64,000 nt of DNA from an uncultured Bacteroidales bacterium (lineage in GTDB: Bacteria; Bacteroidota; Bacteroidia; Bacteroidales; Muribaculaceae). Where the stretch lies: the NCBI GenBank assembly GCA_900544535.1, contig UQVH01000002.1:1-64000 (forward strand), given 5' to 3'. The notes below the pieces were generated by a model. It was not told the origin of the DNA, did no database searches, and was given only the letters and a program-made list of their open reading frames with translations. Made by a program: the position numbers and the translations under genes. Below are positions 43,585-52,074 of this stretch, in pieces; the first letter of the stretch is position 1; each line of letters starts with the position of its first letter.

Positions 43585-43644
43585 TACCCTTATCACTGAT
43601 ATATGTACCCCAATATTAAATAAGACATCGGGATAACTGCAATT

Positions 43645-43676
43645 CTTGGCCAAAAAACTATTTTTTAGTATTTTTG
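43645..43676 (+). promoter_or_regulatory. Promoter of the pectin-degrading pair
   Basis: CTTG (43645-43648) and TATTTTTG (43669-43676), 20 bases apart, fit the -33/-7 pattern with one mismatch. The start near 43681 gives a leader of about 64 bases before the lyase ATG. It probably drives both the lyase and the esterase-GH28 gene. Confidence 0.55.
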
Positions 43677-43744
43677 CCAAGAATTTGTTTTTTGAACCCA
43701 TGAAAACTTATGCGTCGGAATGATGGCGCTGTAAAGTGAATTCA

Positions 43745-45559
43745 ATGAAAAGAGTAATAGTATCATTTCCGGTGTGGCTTATCGCAGCCGGACTCGCTAC
43801 TGCGGTAGCACAGGCGCCGGCTTTTCCGGGTGCCGAGGGACACGGACGTTTCACAACCGGTGGCCGTGGAGGAAAAGTAATCCATGTGACCAATCTGACA
43901 GATGACGCCAGCAACCCCGCCGAAGGCTCGTTGCGCTGGGCTTTGAAGCAGAGCGGCACGAAAACCATTGTATTTGATGTGAGTGGTTATATCGACCTCA
44001 AGGCCGATCTGAGTATATCCAAAAATACCACTATTGCCGGACAGACGGCGCCTGAGGGTGGAATCACGCTGCGATATTACACCCTGCGTATGAGCGGTGA
44101 CAATATTATAGTTCGTTTTATCCGTTCGCGCCGCTCGCAGGTTCGGGACGTTAACGACGGCGCCGATGCTATATGGGAACGCCAGAAGAAGAATCTGCTT
44201 CTTGACCACTGTTCGTTTTCCTGGAGCATAGACGAGATTGCGTCGTTCTACGACAACCGCGATTTCACGATGCAGTGGTGCGCACTCGGAGAGGGTCTCG
44301 CCAATCCCGGCCACTCGAAAGGCGAGCACAGCTATGGCGGTATATGGGGTGGAAAGAATGCATCGTTCCACCACAATATGATTGTCCATGTCCAGAACCG
44401 TGTGCCTCGCTTTAACGGCGCCCGCTACGGGTGGGACGGCTACGACAAGACCAAATATTCATCACCGGTCGATGCCGAGCGCGTCGATTTCCGCAATTGC
44501 CTGATGTATAACTGGGGGAAAGGCACTGCTTGTTATGGCGGCCCCGGTGGCGGATATATAAATATTGTGAATAATTATTATAAGGCGGGACCCGGTACCA
44601 AAAACAAGACAACTGTCACTCAGGCTTCGGTGGCTACGTCCGGCAATGCTGACAAGAAACATCCGGAACTCTATGGTCTGTCTTCGCGCTATTATGTAAA
44701 AGGTAACTATGTGACTGCCGCATCGTCTCCGGAAAACTATGACTGGAGCGGTGTCAAGTATGACAGCGGATTGCAGATGCTCAACGGTGAACGCTATATT
44801 CCAGATGCAAACCATAATTTCGGCGAAAATGTCGAATATGTCAGCATTTCAGGCAAAGACTGTGTGAAGCTGAAACTTGACAATCCTATTGATGCCGGAA
44901 CCGTTACGACCCATTCGGCGGAGATGGCTTATGAGAAAGTCATGGGTTATGTCGGATCGAGTCTCTATCGCGACGCTGTCGACGCGAGATATATGGAGGA
45001 GGCACGTACAGGCACTGTTACCTATCACGGTGATGTCGCCTATGTGAAAGACGGCAAGACATACAGTATGTCAAAGACAGAAGGCATTGTCGATTTTATC
45101 AATGATCCGGATGGGGAGGCCAATCCCAAGACCGCAAGTTATCCGGAACTGCCGATGAATGTCCGTCCCGCTGACTTTGATACCGATGGCGACGGTATGC
45201 CCGATGCTTGGGAACGTGCCAACGGTCTTGATCCGAACGACTCTTCGGATGGAGTGAAATATACTCTCGACACCGAAAAAGGCTGGTACACCAACTTGGA
45301 AGTCTATCTCAGTTCGCTTGTCGAAAAGATCATGAAGGAGGGCAACGCCGACGCGCTTGAGCCGGTCGAGGAATATTATCCTGCAAGCAAGAGTGTGGAA
45401 TCAGGAATCGAAAATGTAACCGTAGGTTTGGATATTGAAAGTATAGAGTATTACGACTTGCGGGGCATCCGTCTCGCCGAGCCGGCCGAAGGTCTCAACA
45501 TCCGCCGTATCCGCTACTCTGACGGCAAGATTGTTACTGACAAAGTAATCAAACGCTAA
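43745..45559 (+). CDS. Exported pectate lyase, PL1 family
   Basis: A 604-residue secreted lyase from the ATG at 43745; a GTG 9 bases upstream is also in frame but adds nothing to the signal peptide. The PL1-type beta-helix begins AFPGAEGHGRFTTGGRGGKV and holds the stretches LDHCSFSWSIDE and QNRVPRFNGARYG, where the Asp/Arg residues of the active site lie. Near residue 475 DTDGDGMPDAWERANGLDPN is a calcium-type repeat; the last 40 residues (YYDLRGIRLAEPAEGLNIRR) resemble a short secretion or sorting tail. It cleaves homogalacturonan by beta-elimination. 12 bases separate it from the esterase-GH28 gene. Confidence 0.92.
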   Translation: MKRVIVSFPVWLIAAGLATAVAQAPAFPGAEGHGRFTTGGRGGKVIHVTNLTDDASNPAEGSLRWALKQSGTKTIVFDVSGYIDLKADLSISKNTTIAGQTAPEGGITLRYYTLRMSGDNIIVRFIRSRRSQVRDVNDGADAIWERQKKNLLLDHCSFSWSIDEIASFYDNRDFTMQWCALGEGLANPGHSKGEHSYGGIWGGKNASFHHNMIVHVQNRVPRFNGARYGWDGYDKTKYSSPVDAERVDFRNCLMYNWGKGTACYGGPGGGYINIVNNYYKAGPGTKNKTTVTQASVATSGNADKKHPELYGLSSRYYVKGNYVTAASSPENYDWSGVKYDSGLQMLNGERYIPDANHNFGENVEYVSISGKDCVKLKLDNPIDAGTVTTHSAEMAYEKVMGYVGSSLYRDAVDARYMEEARTGTVTYHGDVAYVKDGKTYSMSKTEGIVDFINDPDGEANPKTASYPELPMNVRPADFDTDGDGMPDAWERANGLDPNDSSDGVKYTLDTEKGWYTNLEVYLSSLVEKIMKEGNADALEPVEEYYPASKSVESGIENVTVGLDIESIEYYDLRGIRLAEPAEGLNIRRIRYSDGKIVTDKVIKR

Positions 45560-45571
45560 AACCACTATACC

Positions 45572-47845
45572 ATGAAGAAACTGTCTGCCGCGCTGGCCTT
45601 CTGCCTGATGGCCCCGCTTCTCTCCTCGGCTAAAGTACCGGAAATTCCGCGTGATACCTCATTCACGACATATTCCACTGACAGGAAAGTTCGTAAATAT
45701 CATCCGGAGGCAACCCTCGCTCAGTCGGAACTGCCTGCCGGTGTGCGCGAATATCGCGACGTTGTCTACTCGACTCTTCCGAAAACACCTTACGGACGCC
45801 GTGATCTTCACGTCGATATTTTCCGTCCTGACGATGACAAGACATATCCGGCATTGCTGATGATTCATGGCGGTGGCTGGAATTCCGGCAATAAGAGTCT
45901 GCAAGTGCCGATGGCGCAGCAGATCGCGTCCAAGGGTTATGTGACGATTCCTGTCGAATACCGTCTGATTCCCGAAGCGCTTTATCCCGCCGGATTTCAC
46001 GACATCAAGACCGCTATCCGTTGGACGAGGGAACATGCAGCTGAATATGGCATCGACCCTGAACGCATCGCTGTTTCGGGATGCTCTGCCGGTGCCCAGC
46101 TCGCCACCCTGGCCGGTGTGACAAACGGATCCAAGCGCCACGAAGGTAAAGGACAGTGGCGGAAGACTTCGAGCGACGTTCAGGCGGTCATCAGTATGGA
46201 CGGCATCGCTACTTTTGTTTCAGAATCGAACATAGCTGACGCTGTCGACCGTTTTGAAAAGAAAGGAGAGTTGCCTGTCAACGCTAAATGGCTCGGAGGA
46301 CTCTATAAGGATTCGCCTGAGAACTGGAAAGAGGCCTCGGCTCTCTTGTGGATAACGCCGAAATCCGCTCCCGTATGTTTCATCAACAGCGGGTTGCCGC
46401 GTTACAGTGACGGGCGTGACGAACTCGTGCAGATTTACGATTCGCTCGGCATCTACACCGAACGTCACCGCATCCCGGTCGATGTGCATCCTTTCTGGTT
46501 TTTCCATCCGTGGTTTGAAACCACCGTCGAGCGGGCTGTCGGCTTCCTTGACCGTGTGTTCAAAGGGGAGAAAACCGCGCCTCGCTTTAAGATCACTGAT
46601 CATGGAGTTGTCAACGACAGCACCATTGTGCAGACTGCCGCTATTCAGCGTGTGATCGACCGAGCCGAAGCGATGGGTGGGGGAGAGATCATCGTGCCCC
46701 GCGGAGTTTTCCTTTCGGGCGCTCTTTTCTTCAAGCCGGGCACAACGCTGCGCATCGAAGAGGGTGGTGTCATCAAAGGATCGGACAACATCGGGGACTA
46801 TCCGCTGATCCCTTCGCGCATGGAAGGCCGCAGCATCTATTATCATGCCGCCCTTATCAACGCCTATCATGTCGACGGCTTTGAGATCAACGGTCCCGGC
46901 ACCATCAACGGCAACGGCTATAAATTCTGGGTGCAGTTCTGGGATAACGTGGAGAAAGCCCGTGTGGAGAACCGCAGCTGGACCAATCTCGAAGTGCGCC
47001 GTCCGCGTCTCGTTTTCCTCTGGGGCTGCGACAACGCACGTCTCAGCGGTGTGCGTCTGATCAATTCGGCTTTCTGGACTTCGCATTTCTATCTCTGCAA
47101 TGATCTGATCGTGGAAAACTGCGAAGTGCAGGCTCCCCGCGAACCTGTGAGGGCGCCCAGTAGTGACGCGATAGATCTTGACGGTTGCCATCGTGTCATA
47201 GTCCGCGGCTGCTATCTCAACTGCGATGATGACGGTGTGTGTCTGAAAGGCGGTAAGGGAGTGTTTGCCCACAAAGCTCATGAGAACGACAGTGTGACTG
47301 ATGTTCTTGTCGAAGGCTGCGTGTTCGGTCCAAATCTTCACGGTACCCTGACACTCGGCAGCGAATGTATTCATGGCAGCAATATTGTTTTGCGTAATTG
47401 TAAGCTCGACAACGACTGTTCGCTCCTGCGTCTGAAAATGCGTCCGGATACTTATCAGGTCTACGAGAATATTACGGTTGAAAACGTCACCGGCCGTTGC
47501 GGATCGGTAGTCGAAGTATTGCCTTGGAAACAGTTCTTCACCCTTGAAGGCACCGATGAGAAACCGGTGGGGCTGATACGGAATATCAATATCCGCAATC
47601 TCGATCTGAAATGCAACAGCCTCGGTGTCATCGCAGCAAATCCGGATGACAAGGTTGAAAATTTTGTGTTTGAGAATATCACACTCAAGGCAAAATCCGA
47701 CGTGTTCCGCTGTAATTATCCTGAGGTGAAACTCAAGAATGTGACAGTCAATGGTAAACGTCCGGAGATACTGACCGCAGACGAGGAAATGAAAGACAAA
47801 ATGAATTTCGATGCGGGAGATCTTGATAAGAACAATGAAAAATAA
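45572..47845 (+). CDS. Esterase-GH28 fusion for pectin
   Basis: A 757-residue exported two-enzyme protein. After a signal peptide (about 1-20), residues 60-330 form an alpha/beta-hydrolase esterase: oxyanion loop HGGGW (99-103), nucleophile Ser172 in GCSAG, and a late His in the VHPFWFFHPW region. Residues about 345-745 form a GH28 domain (SSDAIDLD, CDDDGVCLKGGKG, TLGSECIHG, RLKMRPDT). The pair would remove acetyl or methyl groups and then cut the pectic backbone; which ester is not decidable. The GH28 half is a close paralogue of the protein at 26494. It is cotranscribed with the PL1 lyase. Confidence 0.92.
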   Translation: MKKLSAALAFCLMAPLLSSAKVPEIPRDTSFTTYSTDRKVRKYHPEATLAQSELPAGVREYRDVVYSTLPKTPYGRRDLHVDIFRPDDDKTYPALLMIHGGGWNSGNKSLQVPMAQQIASKGYVTIPVEYRLIPEALYPAGFHDIKTAIRWTREHAAEYGIDPERIAVSGCSAGAQLATLAGVTNGSKRHEGKGQWRKTSSDVQAVISMDGIATFVSESNIADAVDRFEKKGELPVNAKWLGGLYKDSPENWKEASALLWITPKSAPVCFINSGLPRYSDGRDELVQIYDSLGIYTERHRIPVDVHPFWFFHPWFETTVERAVGFLDRVFKGEKTAPRFKITDHGVVNDSTIVQTAAIQRVIDRAEAMGGGEIIVPRGVFLSGALFFKPGTTLRIEEGGVIKGSDNIGDYPLIPSRMEGRSIYYHAALINAYHVDGFEINGPGTINGNGYKFWVQFWDNVEKARVENRSWTNLEVRRPRLVFLWGCDNARLSGVRLINSAFWTSHFYLCNDLIVENCEVQAPREPVRAPSSDAIDLDGCHRVIVRGCYLNCDDDGVCLKGGKGVFAHKAHENDSVTDVLVEGCVFGPNLHGTLTLGSECIHGSNIVLRNCKLDNDCSLLRLKMRPDTYQVYENITVENVTGRCGSVVEVLPWKQFFTLEGTDEKPVGLIRNINIRNLDLKCNSLGVIAANPDDKVENFVFENITLKAKSDVFRCNYPEVKLKNVTVNGKRPEILTADEEMKDKMNFDAGDLDKNNEK

Positions 47846-47870
47846 TATCAGGTTCTAATTTTAAATCTTG

Positions 47871-47902
47871 TTTGCAGGAGCAGGGAAATTTTGTTAACTT
47901 TG
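47871..47902 (+). promoter_or_regulatory. Promoter of the HU/SPOR gene
   Basis: TTTG (47871-47874) and TAACTTTG (47895-47902), exactly 20 bases apart, match both elements. The expected start, about five bases after the -7 element, falls on the GTG at 47907, so the message may be leaderless. Confidence 0.7.
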
Positions 47903-47906
47903 CAAT

Positions 47907-48890
47907 GTGATTGACATTGCTCAACATATCGAATACCTGCTCCTGCATCATGACTGCGTGGTTGTGCCGGGTCTTGGGGCGTTCATCGTTAATGATGAAA
48001 ACGCCCGTTATGATTCGGGCAGCCATTCTTTTATGCCGCCGGTTCGTACTGTGGGCTTCAATCCGGAAGTGCGCCACAACGATGCGATGCTCATAGGCAG
48101 CATTTCGCGGCGCAGCGGAATCTCGCTGTCGGCGGCCCGCATGGATCTCGAAACAGAAGTGGCGGCGCTTCATCATCAGCTTGAAGTGACCGGCGAATTT
48201 CCTTTGGGAACCTTAGGGATGCTGACACGTGGCGAAAATCCTGAATATCCCGTTTTCGAGCCATCGGCCGACTCTCTCCCTCTGCGTTTGTTCAAAAGTC
48301 TCGCACCTGTGGATTGCCGGCCTCTGCACTCGGAGGAGGAATCTGCAGATGATGGTGGGGCTGTGGCCCGTCAGAGAATTATCGCCATTCCGGCACCGCT
48401 TAAAATTGTTGCGTCATTTATTGTCGTCATGATCACTCTCGGAGTGCTCTATTCAACTACCGGTCTCGTTAACGGGCCTAAAGTCAATTCTGCTTCGCTC
48501 GATACCGGTCTGAGTTCGCGCATAGATTCGTCAGCGCCCGCGTTAGAGCCGGTTCTCGATGAGGCTGTCTCCCGCGAGATCGTTCTGAACATAGCTCTGC
48601 CTGACAATCGCGATGCGGTCGGCGAGGTTCGGCCGGCCGACGTCGCAAAGCCTGTTGAAGCTACCCCTGAGATTACTCCGCAGCGCTACCTGCTTGTAGT
48701 CGCTTCTTTCCCAAATCGGGCATCGGCCAACCGCCATATCGCACAGATTGGCGATCCCGCGCTGAGGGTTATCGAGATGGATGGCAATTATCGCGTCTAT
48801 GCCTCTTCTGCACCGACCATCGAGGCTGCCCGCAATCTGGCGGCTTCGCTCTCTTCGTCCTATCCATCGGTTTGGGTGTGTCGCAGATAG
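47907..48890 (+). CDS. HU-CCDC81 / SPOR domain protein
   Basis: A 327-residue protein from a GTG start. Residues 1-75 are the bacterial HU-CCDC81-type domain (IEYLLLHHDCVVVPGLGAF), 80-130 its second half, then a membrane helix (about 173-195) and a periplasmic SPOR domain at the end (RYLLVVASFPNRASANRHI). SPOR domains bind denuded septal glycan, so the protein probably links a cytoplasmic DNA-binding-like domain to the division site. It is widespread in Bacteroidales, function unproven. Confidence 0.88.
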   Translation: MIDIAQHIEYLLLHHDCVVVPGLGAFIVNDENARYDSGSHSFMPPVRTVGFNPEVRHNDAMLIGSISRRSGISLSAARMDLETEVAALHHQLEVTGEFPLGTLGMLTRGENPEYPVFEPSADSLPLRLFKSLAPVDCRPLHSEEESADDGGAVARQRIIAIPAPLKIVASFIVVMITLGVLYSTTGLVNGPKVNSASLDTGLSSRIDSSAPALEPVLDEAVSREIVLNIALPDNRDAVGEVRPADVAKPVEATPEITPQRYLLVVASFPNRASANRHIAQIGDPALRVIEMDGNYRVYASSAPTIEAARNLAASLSSSYPSVWVCRR

Positions 48891-48949
48891 GATAGTAAAA
48901 TTCTTAAATCCTCCCCGCACATTTTTCACTATTTTTCTTATATTTCCGC

Positions 48950-49474
48950 ATGGACTTCAATCAAATGCTCGTGGAGCGCCGCAGCATACGCCGCTACACA
49001 ACCGAGAAAATAGATCCCGAACATGTCAGACTCATCCTTGAGGCCGGTTTGCTGGCGCCTACGTCGAAATCGGCGCGCGCATGGCAGTTTGTCGTGGTGG
49101 AAGAGCCGGAAATGCTCGAACGTCTCGCGCTCTGCAAGCCGATGGGCGCAGCTCCGATAGCCAAATGTCCCCTCGCAGTTGTAGTGGCCGTCGACAGTAC
49201 CGCTACCGAACCCTGGGTGGAGGACGGATCAGTTGCCGCTTCCTATATGCAGCTTCAGGCCCAGGCTCTCGGCCTCGGTTCATGCTGGATTCAGGTCCAC
49301 GGACGTTTTACCGCCGACGGAACACCCTCGGAAGAATATGTTCAGGAACTGCTCGGCATTCCTGAAACCTGCCCCGTGGTCTGTGTGCTGACTTTCGGCC
49401 ATAAGGATGAGGTCCGCAAGCCTCAGGATCTTGAGAAACTGAAGTGGGAGAACGTCCATATCGGCAAATTCTGA
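48950..49474 (+). CDS. Nitroreductase family flavoprotein
   Basis: A 174-residue nitroreductase-fold protein that should bind FMN and use NAD(P)H. RRSIRRYTTEKID is the typical N-terminal FMN-phosphate segment and LAPTSKSARAWQFVVV the second. The EDGSVAASYMQLQAQALGLGSCWI helix completes the fold. The physiological substrate is not predictable. It is followed 9 bases later by the DUF2520 gene. Confidence 0.92.
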   Translation: MDFNQMLVERRSIRRYTTEKIDPEHVRLILEAGLLAPTSKSARAWQFVVVEEPEMLERLALCKPMGAAPIAKCPLAVVVAVDSTATEPWVEDGSVAASYMQLQAQALGLGSCWIQVHGRFTADGTPSEEYVQELLGIPETCPVVCVLTFGHKDEVRKPQDLEKLKWENVHIGKF

Positions 49475-49483
49475 TCCACGGCA

Positions 49484-50266
49484 ATGTCATTGCGCATAGT
49501 CTTTATCGGTGCCGGGAATGTTGCTTCTCATCTGGCTCCGGCCTTAGAGGCTTACGGAGCAGGGGAGGTGGTGCAGGTTTACAGCCGTAGTCTTGACTCG
49601 GTCGCCGACTTGGCGGCGAAACTGCGCAATGCCTCAGCTGTCAATGCCGTTCCGGAGGTTATCACGGATGCCGATGTCTATATCGTCAGTCTTGTTGATG
49701 ATGCTATCGCACCCTTTGTTGCCGCTTTTCCGAAAGGCGGAAATGCTTTGTGGCTTCACACTTCCGGTTCGGTGGGTATGGAAGTGCTTGCGCCTCTTTC
49801 AGACCGCTACGGAGTGTTCTATCCGTTACAGACTTTTTCAAGAGGGGTGGAGATTGATGTCTCACGTGTCCCCTTGTTTATCGAGGGCTGCAATGAGACG
49901 GTTGAGGCTGAGATCCGACGCTTAGGTGAACCGGTATTTGCCGATGTCTATCATGCCGACAGCGACACCCGTCGCATGATGCACATTTCGGCTGTGTTTG
50001 CCTGCAATTTTACCAACCATCTGTGGACTATCGCTGCGGAAATACTTCGCAAGGAAGGCTTGCCATTCGAGGTGTTGCAGCCGCTTCTTGAAGAGACGGT
50101 GAAAAAGGCATTCGCCGTGTCTCCTGAAAAAGGACAGACAGGTCCTGCCGTCAGAGGTGATCGAGCCATAATCGACAAACACCTTTCAATGCTCAGCGGC
50201 CAACCTCACGAAATTTACCGCCTCCTCAGCGACTCCATCATCCGCCATCACTCCGCCGAGAAGTAG
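49484..50266 (+). CDS. Rossmann-fold DUF2520 protein
   Basis: A 260-residue NAD(P)-binding protein. The N-terminus FIGAGNVASHLAPAL is a Rossmann motif related to ProC and 6-phosphogluconate dehydrogenases, and the second half (HISAVFACNFTNHLW, then AVRGDRAIIDKHL) is the DUF2520 helical domain. The reaction is unknown. No ketopantoate- or pyrroline-reductase signature is complete. Confidence 0.88.
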   Translation: MSLRIVFIGAGNVASHLAPALEAYGAGEVVQVYSRSLDSVADLAAKLRNASAVNAVPEVITDADVYIVSLVDDAIAPFVAAFPKGGNALWLHTSGSVGMEVLAPLSDRYGVFYPLQTFSRGVEIDVSRVPLFIEGCNETVEAEIRRLGEPVFADVYHADSDTRRMMHISAVFACNFTNHLWTIAAEILRKEGLPFEVLQPLLEETVKKAFAVSPEKGQTGPAVRGDRAIIDKHLSMLSGQPHEIYRLLSDSIIRHHSAEK

Positions 50267-50451
50267 TTCTTTTTCACAATCCATCGTTTGGTGAGGTAAG
50301 AGTGGTCTCCTCTGATATCTTCAATCGCGTGGATATGTATTTGATGTAGTTGTGCTGATTTTCAAGTGGCTGTGACAGATTTATTTATGAGATATATTTG
50401 CCGGATTTGCCAAAAAATCAGTGTCGAGGAGATTATTTCGAGCATTTTTCG

Positions 50452-50459
50452 TAAATTTG
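50452..50459 (+). promoter_or_regulatory. -7 element before the glycosyltransferase
   Basis: TAAATTTG fits the -7 consensus and would start transcription near 50464, about 21 bases before the ATG. No clear TTTG lies 20 bases upstream. Confidence 0.45.
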
Positions 50460-50484
50460 CAGGTTGAAAATACGCTGATGTTAT

Positions 50485-51678
50485 ATGTTTGAAATCGAGT
50501 TTACACCTATTATAATAGCACTGCTATCCGGAGTTCTTATATGTTCCTTGTACCTGCTGTTGGGTTTCCGCCATTATGTCAGCAGTGTTAGTCGCGCTGC
50601 TTCAGTCGATGACAGCGAGGATAGGGGAGACGATGCATCACTACCGGGAGTCTCGGTGATCGTATGTGCTGAGGATGACGCCCGCAATCTTGAAACATTG
50701 CTTCCCGCGATTCTTACCCAGGATTATCCCGGCCCTTTTGAGGTTATTGTTGTCAATGACGGCGCTCTCCCTGCCACAAAAGAGGTGATAGCACGTCTCG
50801 AAGAGAAATACTCGAATCTCTACATGACTTTCACACCTCTGGAATCGCGTTCGCTTTCGCGCCGTAAGCTCGCCCTGACGCTCGGTATCAAAGCCGCACG
50901 TCACGAGGTTGTCATCTTGACAACCGGTAACAGCCGGGTGCTTTCCGACCAATGGCTACGCCTCATGGCACGTCATTTTGCCAAAGGCAAAGAGGTGGTC
51001 ATCGGTTATGCCGCTCCCGTGGCTGCCGTTGATCCCGACACCGATGGGCCGGTCAAAGAATCTTGGAAGCGCCTTCACGCTTTTGACATTGTGCGGACGG
51101 CTGTCGAATATCTTTCATGGGGACTTGCCGGTCGCCCTTACCGTGCCACATGCCACAATCTGGCTTACCGCCGCTCGGTATTTTTCCGCAACAAAGGATT
51201 TTCACGCACTCTGCATCTGAAATATGGTGATGACGACCTATTTGTCAACGAAGTCGCCAACCGCGACAACACCGTCGTAGAGATTTCGCAAGGATCAATA
51301 GTCGAAGTCCCCGAACTGCAGCCCCAAGCGGCTCACAAAGTGGCCAAACTCCGCTACGGATATACTGCGCGCAAGCTCCGCACCGGCGCAAGACTCTTTT
51401 TCGGCAGTTGCTCCCTTGCATGGTGGGGCTTTATCGGTTGTTGTATAGCCCTCGCGATTGTCGGCCTTCCTTCATTGGTGCCTCTGATCACGGCAGCGGT
51501 GCTCTACATCGCACTTTCTCTGATATTGTCATTTGCCTGGCGTTCGACTTCGCGCGTACTTCATTCCCGCTCGCTTCTTCTGACTGTGCCCTGGTTCATG
51601 ACATTCGAACCCGTTTATAACCTCTGGTATCGCATCAAGGGTTTTATAAAAAGAGGTTCCAATCTCAGCTGGAGCTGA
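50485..51678 (+). CDS. Membrane glycosyltransferase, GT2 family
   Basis: A 397-residue GT2 enzyme with an N-terminal membrane helix (about 7-27), a GT-A catalytic domain (VSVIVCAEDDARNLE, then VIVVNDG as the DxD-like site, then GDDDLFVNEV), and two C-terminal membrane helices (about 308-350). It should transfer a sugar from a nucleotide donor to a lipid or envelope glycan at the inner membrane; donor and acceptor are not predictable. FolB follows by 23 bases. Confidence 0.9.
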   Translation: MFEIEFTPIIIALLSGVLICSLYLLLGFRHYVSSVSRAASVDDSEDRGDDASLPGVSVIVCAEDDARNLETLLPAILTQDYPGPFEVIVVNDGALPATKEVIARLEEKYSNLYMTFTPLESRSLSRRKLALTLGIKAARHEVVILTTGNSRVLSDQWLRLMARHFAKGKEVVIGYAAPVAAVDPDTDGPVKESWKRLHAFDIVRTAVEYLSWGLAGRPYRATCHNLAYRRSVFFRNKGFSRTLHLKYGDDDLFVNEVANRDNTVVEISQGSIVEVPELQPQAAHKVAKLRYGYTARKLRTGARLFFGSCSLAWWGFIGCCIALAIVGLPSLVPLITAAVLYIALSLILSFAWRSTSRVLHSRSLLLTVPWFMTFEPVYNLWYRIKGFIKRGSNLSWS

Positions 51679-51701
51679 AAACCGCAAGACGACTGTTTTT
51701 T

Positions 51702-52055
51702 ATGGAAGGAACAATCGAAATAAACGGTTTGCAGCTTTTTGCGCGCCACGGTGTCTTTGACTTTGAGCGGCTCAACGGCAATACGTTTGAGCTGACCGTC
51801 CGTCTGCGCTATCCGATTGAAGATGCGATGCAGACCGACGATGTCAGCCGGACGCTCAACTATGCCGAAGCCGTTGACATAATCAAGGCTGAAATGGCCA
51901 AGCCCTCGGAGCTGCTTGAACACGTTGTCGGACGTATCCGCCGCGCACTTCTTGGCCGGTGGCCCCTGATCTCAGGAGGGTATATCTCACTGACAAAACT
52001 GAATCCTCCGATCGACGCCCGGCTGCGTGGCGTCGCCGTAAGTATAAATTGGTAA
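51702..52055 (+). CDS. folB: Dihydroneopterin aldolase
   Basis: FolB, 117 residues, the normal length. It converts dihydroneopterin to 6-hydroxymethyl-dihydropterin and glycolaldehyde in folate synthesis. GTIEINGLQLFARHGVFDFE carries the usual Gly-His turn after the first strand, TLNYAEAVDII the substrate-binding Tyr, and LLEHVVGRI the Glu/His helix. Cytoplasmic octamer by family. It precedes the COG0523 GTPase by 19 bases. Confidence 0.95.
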   Translation: MEGTIEINGLQLFARHGVFDFERLNGNTFELTVRLRYPIEDAMQTDDVSRTLNYAEAVDIIKAEMAKPSELLEHVVGRIRRALLGRWPLISGGYISLTKLNPPIDARLRGVAVSINW

Positions 52056-52074
52056 ATTATTTATCGACTCACAC

